64,000 nucleotides of DNA from Saccharomycopsis fibuligera x Saccharomycopsis cf. fibuligera. Taxonomy: Eukaryota; Ascomycota; Saccharomycetes; Ascoideales; Saccharomycopsidaceae. Within the stretch, counting starts at the first letter, position 1. Each line of letters begins with the position of its first letter. Positions 52,251 through 63,070 of this stretch are shown one piece after another. The position numbers were made by a program, and so were the translations under genes. The stretch is taken from NCBI GenBank assembly GCA_001936135.1, contig CP012809.1, positions 2,653,501 through 2,717,500 of the forward strand, read 5' to 3'. The notes under the pieces are model-generated. The model saw only the letters and a program-made list of their open reading frames with translations. It did no database searches and was not told the origin of the DNA.

Positions 52251-52729
52251 GTAGTAGTAGTAGTGTTTTTTTGAGTTTTTTGGGCTTTTAAGTTTTTTGT
52301 TAGGTTTAGATTTGTTGAAATTGAAACAGAGCTAGTAGAGGAACCAGATGTTGATACGGAATCAGCAACTTCTGGCGCATGCTCAGGAGATGCAGCACAA
52401 AATAAATTATCTCCTTTTTCGCTTAGTAACTCATTAGGTAAGACGGGTGAAAATTTTTCAGTTTGAGATTCAAAATCGGAAATAGGGAGGGTTGATGGAG
52501 AAGAAATGGAGTTTTCCATGATGAAAGGATCAGCTTCAACACCAGGTTCGTAATCTTTTGGCATTTCGAAAGAATCAGTTAAATGGTTTAATGATAGCTT
52601 CTTACTTTGAGACATTTCGGCCGTGATTGACAAGACTGGTCCTGTATGTGCTGGAGGATATAGTGGATCGCTGGAATACTCTGAGGAGTAAGAGGACGCG
52701 CAGTTTGTGATCTCATTTAATGGATTCAT
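50858..52729 (-). CDS. Free-standing gag/ORF1-like protein with two CCHC zinc knuckles
   Basis: An uninterrupted 623-residue frame. Its C-terminus has two CX2CX4HX4C zinc knuckles, CTACGSNSHARYSC and CVICKKDNHVASVC, the nucleic-acid-binding signature of retrotransposon Gag or LINE ORF1 proteins. The N-terminal third is Ser/Thr-rich with a (TCT/TCA)n poly-Ser run. The middle (about 270-580) looks folded but I do not recognise it. No reverse-transcriptase frame is seen on either side. It starts 136 bp upstream of tRNA-Ile, on the opposite strand. Immediately after the stop the coding strand is A-rich. It could be the surviving first gene of a Zorro/L1-like LINE, the gag of an LTR element, or a host-adopted copy. 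Which family is not decidable here. Confidence 0.7.
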
Positions 52730-52864
52730 ACTGTGGTTTTTTATGAAGATTATCAGTAACGTTCTATGAAGATTGTTTCCATGCGGGTGTTTGTCGATGT
52801 GATTTATAAATCAATAAATTAATTCTTATGTGAATTTTTTTATGTTTTTTAAGGCACATAAAAA

Positions 52865-52960
52865 GGTCCCTTGGCCCAGTTGGTTAAGGCGTGGTGCTAA
52901 TATACAGCTCTAAGGAGCAATGTTACGCCAAGATCAGCAGTTCGATCCTGCTAGGGACCA
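52865..52960 (+). tRNA. tRNA-Ile (AAT) with a 22-nt intron
   Basis: Starts GGTCCCTTGGCCCAGTTGGT and ends with T arm AGTTCGATCCTGCT and AGGGACC plus A. GGTCCCT pairs with AGGGACC. The anticodon loop reads CTAATA, giving anticodon AAT. A 22-nt insert (52903-52924, TACAGCTCTAAGGAGCAATG then TT) follows base 37. Removing it gives loop CTAATAA and stem TGGTG/CGCCA. A run of six T follows (52961-52966) as terminator. Confidence 0.92.
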
Positions 52961-52966
52961 TTTTTT
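52961..52966 (+). terminator. Pol III terminator of tRNA-Ile
   Basis: Six T immediately after the tRNA discriminator base. Confidence 0.8.
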
Positions 52967-54576
52967 GTTCAATTTTTTTTTGTATTTCCTCCCTCCTTTG
53001 ATTGATTACAGAAATCAGTGTTTTGACTATTGGTTATGATTTCATTTGAATGTTGTCACGGGCACGAAGCCGCACGAAGCTTGGATAACATTTTGTTAAT
53101 ATTGTGGCGGGTGCACGCATGATGAGGAAAATCCAACACACCACCCTATATATATAGAGTAGCTCTTAACGTATACGATAAATGCTACGTATAAGACAAA
53201 TGCTAAAAAACTCTTAAAAGTCAAACCACCGTAACTGCAGTTAATTTGCCAGATAACCAGCTATAGTCCGCGCCACTACCAATTTTAAGCTGTAATTATA
53301 CTTGATGGCAGATATGATGATCTTTAATTATCAAGAATTAGCCAGATTAAGGCATTTCAAACTACCAATTGCAGGCAGGCTGCATGAACCGCTCATTAAA
53401 TTTTTTGGCTTTTTTTCTTTTTCTTTCTTTGTTGTGGTTTTACCGTTTTTGGGAAATTTAGGCGGACTTGTTTCGAGCTTAAAGATGCACACTACGATAT
53501 GATCATTGTGACACTAAACTCCTGATCATGGCATATGCAGTACATGTGCTTGGGTGGTTTAAGGACAAATTGCAGAGGAGAAAAATTTTGACAGCTGAAT
53601 TTTCACTCGTAGTAAGTTGTACTATATACCTTACTTTCACTCGTGCACGTACGTAAATATCAATATTGCAGTAGTACGGTGGCAGTGATCTCGGCTTTCG
53701 AACATGCAAATAATCTGGCATGATTTTCATATTTATCGAAGCCCAGGATTCAGGAGGAAAGGGACCGTTTGTAAAGCGCTAAGAAAAATGAATGAACCTA
53801 TTAAAATAAAATTAAATAAATCGACTGAGTAAAGGTGCTTAAAGTGGACTGAAAGCAGAGGCAATTATGGCAATTTGGCAATCCTAGTTATTTTCCAATT
53901 TTTCCGACCTTTATACCTGGAGATGATGATTGGCGGGTTTCCAAATTTTTGGTAAAGTAGTAATTAATTTTATGCTTAAAACAAAGATACACTTTGTCTG
54001 TGTACTCAGATTTTGCGCTTAGACCTAGTTCCAGATCTTCAGCTTTGGTATAGAATATCTAATGTTCTCGTGATATAATGAGTAAGGAAATGATGCGCGC
54101 TTCGAACGCAACCAGACCAAAAAGCACATAATCATAAGATTTCCTGTGATCTACTACTAGCCTCGCTAGCGTGTTGAGCGGGAACATCGAAACCAAATTT
54201 GATGGCCCTTTGGTTGACAGTTTGATTGCCGTTGGTGCTCCAAAGGGAAAATGAGGGGTGAGACATGCGTCGCTAGGAAAAGAAGGGAAATGAAAATAAG
54301 AAAACACCCAAAAAAGAAAAAAAAAACAAGAATAAAAAACAAGAATAAAAAAACAAAAAACAACAACAACAACGTGATTTTTCAAAGCAGCAAATACAGT
54401 GAGCCGAATAGACATTTGCATTTTTTAAATTTGCTATCAGCTGGTGGGAGATGCAGAAAGTAGTGATGCGACTGAGCGGTTGTATGATTGTTTTTTTTAC
54501 CGTTTACACTTCACAAAACTGTTACTGGCAAATATCAGTTGAAGTCTTCTACACTGACATTATTGTCAATAATATT

Positions 54577-54611
54577 ATTTTATTTTATTTTATTTTATTT
54601 TATTTTATTTT
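54577..54611. repeat. (TTTTA)7 microsatellite
   Basis: Seven TTTTA/ATTTT units followed by poly-T. Confidence 0.9.
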
Positions 54612-55285
54612 TTTCTTTTTCATGACAGGAATCCCATGGAATGGGCAGCGATGAATGAGGGCACAGCGTGATGATCAGCGGTGTAATTTTCAACAATATA
54701 CATCACCGCACCGCAGAGCACAAGATTAGTAGAGTCGCCAATTACACTCTAAATATTCTTACTGTCACAAAAAAAAAGCTAGCATAAGCTGACCTTTGAG
54801 TTCTAACACATCGACTTCCATACACCATGCTATATAGCATATTTTTCAGAGCCAAGTGAAGGCGCTGAGGGATTTTGCCAAGTATAACATGAGCCATCAT
54901 GAGCTGCTGGATACTGGCCGTTACGTTATAATGTTATAGCGATTGGTGCCTGCGGTTATACCTCTTTGGGCCGCTCTACTTAACCCCGATCCTGCATACG
55001 GGTAACCCCGGAAGATAGCGTAAAGTATAAAACAATACCTGCTAAGAAAAAGGATCAAATAGCCACGTCACCCGAGGAAGTGTTTTGCTGGTTATTGTTT
55101 GCGAGGGTATTGTTTCATTTCTTGGGGTTTTAAAACAAGCTATCTAGCTAACTAACTAGCTAGCAGCTCTCGCACTTATAAGCATGATAGCAGATGGTGG
55201 ATAGTCGAAAGGAGAGGCTATTGTAAAGCTTTACTATATATGCGGCTGTCTGTCTGCCTGCGCTAACGGTTGCAAAATTTGAACT

Positions 55286-55309
55286 TGCCACTGCCACTGC
55301 CACTGCCAC
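55286..55309. repeat. (TGCCAC)4 hexamer repeat
   Basis: Four perfect TGCCAC units in the long upstream region of CYC8. Confidence 0.9.
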
Positions 55310-55902
55310 TGATTGATCGATGGTGACGATGCTGTTGCTGATTGTGTGTTGCAGAAGGTGGACGTCTGCGGCAAAGTGTCTCCGGAGCCGAGCAGCAGCT
55401 AGCTGGCGCACGAACAATCGATTAATCGGCAATTGCCTAGCGGCGCCAGGGGCCAAGATAGCCAGTATTGCAGGGTAACCGGCACAGGTCCCGCATATGG
55501 GCAGCGTATATGATGGAGGTGGGGGTGGTGGCAAGGGTGGCAGGAGTTTTTTACTATCATTTACAGTTGTCACTATTATCGTATTGCGCCGAAATGGAAA
55601 TCGTGCCGATGGGACTTAATCCCTATTAAGTTCGTATAAAACAATAAACAAAAGGCGAGTGGAAGAAAGCCTCCATGCGTACGAGCAATAACGAATGCTG
55701 CCTGGGGCTGATGCTCCCATATTGCGATCACAGTGCTCAAAGACCGGGGGAGGATCAAAGTCTTTTTCCGTTGACCATTAATGGTATTAGCATTAATTCA
55801 GCTGAAAGACAACAGGATCCCTGTGCTGGGGGTGCCTGAAAGTCAGGTGGCAACGCACATGACCAATTACGGCGGGAGATTTGCCCTGGAGAAAGCGAAA
55901 AA

Positions 55903-55926
55903 ACACACACACACACACACACACAC
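55903..55926. repeat. (AC)12 dinucleotide repeat
   Basis: Twelve perfect AC units. Confidence 0.95.
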
Positions 55927-57001
55927 AAAACAAACAGCGGTGGAAAAAAAAGTGAAAGCGATCGTGGCACAAGGCCCAGAAAAGAAAAGAAAAAAGAAAG
56001 AAAAATGCCAAGAACTGGGCCTCTATTGTTAGGGCAACACCCAGACAGTTTACTGGTCCGCACCTCTGCACCAGACGGTCTGGGCACGCACAGTGGCCCT
56101 GTGCAACTGCAACTGTGCAACAACAGAGCATGCGATCCTCGGCGACTGGGGCTGGCTGGTTTGTGTGTGTGGTGGCCGATGGCTGGGAACAAAAAAAAGT
56201 AAAACAGCAGTTTGGAGAAAAAAGTCCATGAGTCTCAAAACAGATTTGCTAATTTTGCGCCGGCAGAACAATGCAAACTCTAATTTGGGCTGCGCTTTTA
56301 TACTGTTGATTGTTACTGTTCGTGAGTTTTGTTTTATTTTACTTTTTTCCTCGTTTCTGGAGTCTCAGGACTTGGAGCCTTTTTGACTTTTTGACTTTTC
56401 TGCTTTTTTACTTTTTTTTCTTTCATTCGCGGTTTCCTTCGTTTCCAATTCTCTTTCTTTTTCCTCACTCTCTGGCTCTTTTATCTTTTCTGTTTTCTGT
56501 TTTTTATTTTTATTTTTTTTTTGCTTTTGACTTTCTTCCTCCTCCCTCGTCAAGTCAATCCACCCGTATCCCAGTTATAGTAGCCTCGGCTTGTGTCGCT
56601 GTTTCTTCCATCTTGCCACAATACACATCCTTCTGTTGCTGCCCCTGCCAATCTCGCTCAGGAACCCGTCCAGCAAAGTCAGCATTGTTTCCAATTGCCG
56701 GTTTTTTTTTCCCGGACACTATTTTCAGCACAGGAACATTTTTCCCACACCACACGCCAAAACATACACGAGCGCTAAAAGCAAAAATAAGAAAAAAAAA
56801 TTGTTAATACAACAACATTGGTGTACCATAAAAAAATAACAAGAAGTAAGATCCCCATCTGAGACAATCCACGAGATTTCAAAACAAACTGTATAACTGT
56901 CATCTGCTCGGGATATCACCTGTTTACATCACTTCAAGAAAATCTTAACCTCAATTTCAAGTTGATGCTTGAAGCAACATTATTGAATTAAAAGAGAAAA
57001 A

Positions 57002-59588
57002 ATGTCAACACTACACCAGCCTTCTGCTATTGCCTCCAGAAGTCCCATGATAAACAATGGCCATGTGGCTTCCAATGGGACCCCTCAACCACAACCCCAG
57101 CTGTTACATCATGTAAGAGCTGATTCAATTGGTATAAATGGCAAGTCCACCGCCGCTCTCGCGCCGGCCATTGCCTCAGTTGCCCCACAAGTGGCACCTC
57201 AACAAGACCCTTATCAACAAGACCCGGCTTACATTACCAGTGTGAATGCTACCGCTGATACTTGGCTAGCTGTTGCTTCTTGTTGTGAAACGATAGGAGA
57301 CGCTGACAAAGCTGTTGCTTCCTACGATAGAGTATTGAAACTTGTTCCAAATAATCCAGTGGCACTCACTAGATTGGGTAATCTTTATCGTCATAGAGAT
57401 ATGTTCTCTCAGGCTGCTGACTTTTACCAAAGAGCATTAACAACAGATAGCACAAACGGTGAAACTTGGGGATTGTTGGGTCACTGCTATTTGATGCTTG
57501 ACGATTTACAAAGAGCGTATGCTGCTTACCAACAGGCGTTGTACCACTTAAATGACCCTAATGTGCCTAAATTGTGGCATGGAATTGGGATTTTGTACGA
57601 TAGATATGGTTCTCTAGAATTTGCTGAAGAAGCTTTTGCTAGAGTGCTTGAATTGGACCCAAATTTTGAAAAAGCCACAGAAATCTATTTTAGATTAGGT
57701 ATTATTTACAAACAACAAAATAAGTACACTCAATCATTGGATTGCTTCAAATACATTCTTCCTGATCCACCAGCTCCATTAACTCAGCCAGATGTTTGGT
57801 TTCAAATTGGTTCAGTATTGGAGCAACAAAGAGACTTTAATGGCGCTAGAGATGCTTATGAAAGAGTGCTTAGCTCTAATCCTAGACATTCCAAGGTATT
57901 GCAACTTTTGGGTTGCTTGTATTCTCAACAATCTGCTAATTATCATGATTTGGATCAAGCTTTGTCCTTATTGACTCAATCATTAGAACTTGATCCTGAA
58001 GACGCTCATACTTGGTATCATCTTGGTAGAGTTTACATGGCCAAAGGCGATTACAATGAAGCTTATGAGTCATTTCAGCGCGCTGTCAATAAAGATTCTA
58101 GAAATCCAACTTTCTGGTGCTCTATTGGCGTTTTGTATTATCAAATTTCTCAGTATCGCGATGCTTTAAATGCTTATACCAGAGCTATTCGTTTGAATCC
58201 TTACATCTCCGAAGTTTGGTACGATTTGGGTACTCTTTATGAAACTTGCAACAATCAACTCAGCGACGCGTTGGATGCTTATAATCATGCTCAAAGATTG
58301 GATCCTACTAATCCACATATTCAAGCAAGATTGGACCAGTTGACTAGATACCAACAAGAAGGTGGAAATGCAACATTACCACCACCGACGCAAGAATTGA
58401 GATTACCTCAAGGAATGTTGCCTAACCGTCAAGAGCACGAAATTCAACAGCAACAGCAACAAACTCAACAGCAGCTACCTCAATTGAGATTAGGCGAAAC
58501 CCAAGCACAACCTATTCAAAGTAAAGTGAATATTCCTTCTCAGCACCCACAACAGCAGATTGCATCAGCTCAGACACAACCGGCAGTACAGCAAGCACAA
58601 CAATCTCAACAGCAGCCTCCAAGCTATGGTCACCCTAAAAGCTACATCCAACAGCAACACTCACATCAGGTGTCTCCTAAAGTTGAGCCAGTTCAATACC
58701 AACCGTCTTTTGATCATCAACATCAAGCCCAAGCGCAACAACAACAAGCACAGCAAGCAGCACAGCAACAACAACAACAACAACAACAAGCCCAGCAAGC
58801 AGCACAACAACAACATGCTGCTGCTGCTGCTCAAGCACAACATGCTTCTGCTGCTCTGTACGCTGCTCAAACTCATTATCAGCAACACCAAGCTGCTCAT
58901 CATCAGTCACAAATGGCAAGTCAGCAAGACCTCCACTCTCCTGCGGTTCAACATCAGCAACAACAGCAGCAACCATCTCAAGTCCAACACCATCAGCAAC
59001 AACATCAATCACATCAATTAGCGCCAGTTCAAGCTCAAAGTCAAGGAAGTACCCAGTTACCTTCTATAAGTAGAGAACATTATAGTCCAATACCTCGTAA
59101 CTCTAGAGCTGAGTTCAATAATGCGCCAGTTCATGCTGCTCCAGAAGCTTTATCTGCTGCTTCTCCACAAGCTTCTGCTAATATTCAGCACGAAACAAGA
59201 TCCGCTGCAGTTGCTGCTCCTCCTGCACATTCTCAACAAAACTCATCAGCAACACCGCCACCTCAAGCTGCTCCACAACAGCAGCAACAGTATGCAGCAA
59301 AGCAGTACCCAGATATCCTAAACGGGTCTAGACCTTCTCAGGCTGAACCGGTAAAGAAAGAACCATCTCCTCCCGTTAGAAATGAATCAGCTAGAGTGAT
59401 CCCATCAAAAAGAGAAGCCACTGATACTGTGAAAGAAAAACCAAGAAAGAAGCACAACGGAAGATCTTCATCAAAGTCCAACTCTCATTCTCCATCTGCA
59501 ACGTCTGCATCAAATCATAAAAAGAATGGTCATTCCGCCGAGCCTGAAAAGAAGGAAGTTGCACAGTCACGGGCTTCTCCGCCTGCTG

Positions 59589-59619
<31 letters not shown>

Positions 59620-60589
59620 CCCAGTCCAGTCTGCCACGGTAGCTCAAGAAAAGAATGGCAACGGTAATGGCAATGGCAAATCTGCTGAAAACAAGGTTGA
59701 AGAAACACCTCAGAATTCCACTCAAAATACTGATTTGAAATTACCAGATGCAAAGCCAAGAGAAGATGAAGATGAAGATCAAGAGATGATTGATGATGGT
59801 AAAGAAGCTAATGAAGATGTTCCGGTTAGACAAATTGACGAAGATGAAGATTACGATGAAGAAGACGATGACGAACAAGAAGAGGAGAAGAACGAAGAAG
59901 AAGAAAAAAAAGAAGAAGAAAAGAAAGAAGAAAAGAAAGAAGAGCAGAAACCAAGCACTAATGTTTCTGCTGCTACAACGAAAACCAAAGAAGCATCTCC
60001 TAAAGCTGAAGAGAGCAAGAATGTGCAAACTGAGGAACCAAAGACTAGTGATGGTGAAAAGCCAGCAACAAATACTGAGTCTGCCGAAGTGAAAGAAGCC
60101 GAACAAAAGAAGGAAGAAAAAGAACCTTTAAAAGAAAAAGTTGAAGCTAAAGCTGAATCCAACGGATCAGTTGAAAAACCATCAATTGAAAAACCGTCAG
60201 CTGTTGATAACACCAAGGAAGAATCTGGTGAAAAAGAAAAAGACGCTAGTCCGGCACCATCTGAGTCTACAAATGGAAATTCCGCAGAGGCTTCAAACTT
60301 AGAAAAGAAAGACGAAGAAAAACCCAAAAATGAAGAAATAGTTGATGAAAAAGAAGAAAATAAGGATAAAGCTCTTGATGTGAATGGCGAAGATGTCAAG
60401 TCTAAGGAGCAAAAAGAAGAAAAAGAAGAAAAAGAGGAAAAAACAGAACTACAAGAAACACAAGAAGAAAAGACCAGTGATGCGGAATTAAACGAAAAAT
60501 CGCCTGAGAAAGACGATATTAAGAAAGATGAGAAGCCATCGTCTGCAGAAGTAAAAGACTCTGAAGGGGATGCCATCATGAAAGATTGA
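57002..60589 (+). CDS. CYC8: General transcriptional corepressor Cyc8 (Ssn6)
   Basis: A 1195-residue subunit of the nuclear Tup1-Cyc8 corepressor, recruited by many DNA-binding repressors. Tandem TPR repeats fill about residues 82-446, for example TWLAVASCCETIGDADKAVA, WHGIGILYDRYGSLEFAEEA and AHTWYHLGRVYMAKGDYNEA, in the order of yeast Cyc8 with its ten repeats. A Gln-rich and Gln-Ala-rich region follows (about 475-680, runs of CAA/CAG and GCA), then a Ser/Lys-rich part. The long C-terminus is Glu/Lys-rich with acidic runs. ATG at 57002 is followed by a Pro/Gln/Ala-rich leader before the first TPR. Poly-Gln and poly-Ala codon runs are likely length-variable. The gene is preceded by an unusually long gene-free region. 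Confidence 0.96.
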
Positions 60590-62302
60590 AAAAAAACAAA
60601 AAAAAAAAAAACTTAAATTATTATTTTCTGGTTTTTTTCATCTAATTAATATCACTTGATTTACTTGCTTTTTTTTTCTTGTTCGTCTAATTCTTTGATT
60701 TACATTATTTCTTAGCTTTAGTTTTGTTGTTTGTTCTGCTGCTTTTCTCTTTTTTTTTTATTTCTAATTACTTTTTTGTTGTTTCTGTGTTATATATGTA
60801 TGTACATTTCCCCCTATTATTACTCGACTTTTTTTTTTTTTTCCTTTGCGTGTCTTTTGATTTTCGGTAGCTTGATTTTCTCCTTTGATTTGATTTGACT
60901 TTTAAATTCCTTTTTTTTTGTTATTTCTTTCTATTTTTTTTCTCTATTTTCATTCTGTAATGCTCAGCTACTGATTTATCCAGAGCTTTTCTCATTCTTT
61001 GATGTTTCACTTTATTATTTATTTGATTGTTGGTTTTTTTTTCTCTTTTACTATATTATTTAATTTCATGAACATACGTATTTTTGCAAAATTGAAAAAA
61101 AAAAAATTATAAAAATAAGCAATTCTTTTTTTGGAACATTTAGAAGCGCCAGGCAATTGTCACCCAAGTAAAACATCTCTTCGCAGAGAAGAAATTAATT
61201 AACATTACACCTGTAAGCACTCAAGCAAAGTGAGAAACATCAATGTTTCTCGAAATTGCTTTATATAATCGCCTGGCTAGTAGAGGTCGCCGACATATAT
61301 CCGTAAAGCATTACAGCTGAAAAAAATTGAAGCGCGGTAAACCTTATATTTAGTTTTTTTTTTTTTTTTTTTTTTTTTTTTCTATTCTTTTGTACCACAA
61401 TTAGAAGCAGTATTTCAATAACGATCGAGTGATTTCACTATAGCGTAAATGTCAAAAAATGTTTTGCATGAAATGACAGCTTAAAGTAGAAATTCATTCT
61501 TGTACAACTAAAAAGATACGATCGCTGGAAACGTCTCCTCGCTTAGTATTCTACCAGTGGCGCCCTTCTTTTTGCTGTCTTACTTACTGCCCTGTCTACT
61601 GTCTCTAGCAGAGTCTGCCAGTACTAAGTAGTTAGTGGCACGATCTGCGTCCAGTTCGGTTAACCAATCTCACGCGGCCGGCGCAAAGACCCGCAGAGCG
61701 AAAAAAAGAGTCAAAAAGTCAAAAGAGAAAAAAGCGATGAATTTAACGAAAAGCGGAGGTAGAAGCCATGGCTTGATGGCAACATTTTAAAATTACCCAG
61801 CCAGCCGACTGCTGCAAAAAGCCCTGTATACAAAGTACTTAGTGTACAAGCGTGCATCCCTCTTTTTATTTAACCAAACAGTTATCCTTCCGCTATTATC
61901 ATTATTTGTTAGCTGGTAGTGAAGTTTAAAATAGACTGTGTAGTTCATAAACTCTTTTTGTTTTGTGAAGTCAACTCGTCGTCACTTATTACGCGGTACT
62001 GCGGTTTGCTGACTTTTGGAAACGCTCATGGTGATGTCACACACGAAGATGACTTGCTGTTCTCTAAATTTTTTTTTCTTTTTTTTTTATATAATTTTTG
62101 CCTCGAAGGAAACCTAAAGAAAACAAGCGTTGGAAAGTAAAGTATAATGAAATAAAACAATCATCTATTAAAAACGTGTAATGGAGAAGAAAATGAAAAT
62201 CAATATTAAAGAGTGAAATAAACTAAAAGTTACTGTCGAGAAAAAAGATGTAGAAAAAGCAACCAGCGTTGTTCAATTTAGAATCATCGTCTTGCGACAT
62301 GC
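60590..62302. other. Convergent intergenic region, CYC8 and SEC53, 1.7 kb
   Basis: T-rich 3' flank of CYC8 (60600-61080), a 28-T homopolymer (61354-61381), then a less AT-biased stretch at about 61550-61800. No gene seen. A 73-codon frame at 61919-62140 is not supported by any feature. Confidence 0.55.
61354..61381. repeat. Poly-T tract (28 T)
   Basis: Uninterrupted run of 28 T. Confidence 0.95.
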
Positions 62303-63070
62303 TTAGAGCTCTTCATCTTTAAAGAACAATTCCTTCAAGATGTCGTAAGTGTCATCTGGGTTTTTAACAGAGTGACCAATAGTTCTTTCATCACTGTAAA
62401 TCTCCCAGTCGTTACCACCTTGGTAAGTTTTGTCACCAAAGAAGTGAATTTCTTTAAAGTTTTCGCTTTCAATGTGTTGCAAGCAGTAAGTCTTGTCCCA
62501 ACCAGTTGGGAAAACGTCGAAAGAAATTTGACCTCCAATAGAGTAAGTCAAGGCCAAGTGGCTAAAGTTTTTCTTCAATTCAGCAACCATGGTTTCTCTA
62601 ACCTTGTGAATTTTGTCATAAGCTTCAAATTCATTTCTTTCTTGAGTAGAAGCATTTCTACCAACTGGAGAAACGTTAATCATACCATTTCTGAATTCGA
62701 TAAAAGTGCCTCTTCTGACTGGAAGGTCGATACTGGCCAAGTAGCCAAGAATCCATTTGGCCAACTTGTTGTATTCTTCGTTACCAATCCAGTTGATGAA
62801 GGATTGAGAAGCTAATTCTTTACCTTGCTTGTAAGCAGTCAAACCGTTTTCACTGAAAGCATAGTCGAATTGGTCCACAACATCGTTACCAAGCTGTTCT
62901 TTTTGTTTAGACAAGTCAGAACCACCAACAAAACCAATAACAATTTTTTCTCTCAATTTTGGAAGCAAGGCTTTCATTTTGTCACCAATGAACAAACGAG
63001 CTGGGGTCAAAGTACCATCAACATCGAAAAGGGCAATGACACCTGGAATTTGTTTTTCTGGGAAAGACAT
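62303..63070 (-). CDS. SEC53: Phosphomannomutase Sec53
   Basis: Cytosolic enzyme that interconverts mannose-6-phosphate and mannose-1-phosphate, the precursor of GDP-mannose and dolichol-phosphate-mannose for glycosylation and GPI anchors. ATG at 63070 gives 255 residues, against 254 in S. cerevisiae. The longer open frame upstream (to 63199) is leader sequence. The HAD-family nucleophile motif FDVDGTL has D16 (phosphorylated) and D18. Further family blocks are [77 protein letters not shown] and [10 protein letters not shown]. It supplies the donor used by the two MNN1-family enzymes in this window, but the genes are not adjacent, so that link is metabolic only. Confidence 0.98.
   Translation of the reverse strand: MSFPEKQIPGVIALFDVDGTLTPARLFIGDKMKALLPKLREKIVIGFVGGSDLSKQKEQLGNDVVDQFDYAFSENGLTAYKQGKELASQSFINWIGNEEYNKLAKWILGYLASIDLPVRRGTFIEFRNGMINVSPVGRNASTQERNEFEAYDKIHKVRETMVAELKKNFSHLALTYSIGGQISFDVFPTGWDKTYCLQHIESENFKEIHFFGDKTYQGGNDWEIYSDERTIGHSVKNPDDTYDILKELFFKDEEL

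Larger units (their letters stand above)
52967..57001. other. 4-kb region upstream of CYC8/SSN6
   Basis: No gene recognised on either strand. Several open frames of 100-165 codons at 54-57 kb are Phe/Lys/Leu-rich readings of A/T tracts or simple repeats. It contains a TTTTA repeat (54577-54611), a TGCCAC repeat (55286-55309), an AC repeat (55903-55926) and a GC-richer block at about 55350-56200. It may include a long 5' leader and control elements of CYC8. Confidence 0.5.

Noticed and set aside
54059-54421. 120-codon hydrophobic minus-strand frame
   Set aside because: Phe/Val-rich reading of AAAAC/A-rich DNA; no family resemblance.
55755-56192. 145-codon minus-strand frame, and overlapping frames, in the CYC8 upstream region
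   Set aside because: Cys-Val and Phe-Leu runs come from the AC repeat and A-rich DNA; several overlapping frames are equally long, with none favoured.
59851-60579. 242-codon Ser/Phe-rich frame antisense to the CYC8 C-terminus
   Set aside because: Reverse reading of GAA/AAA-rich acidic-basic codons of CYC8, with no motif of its own.
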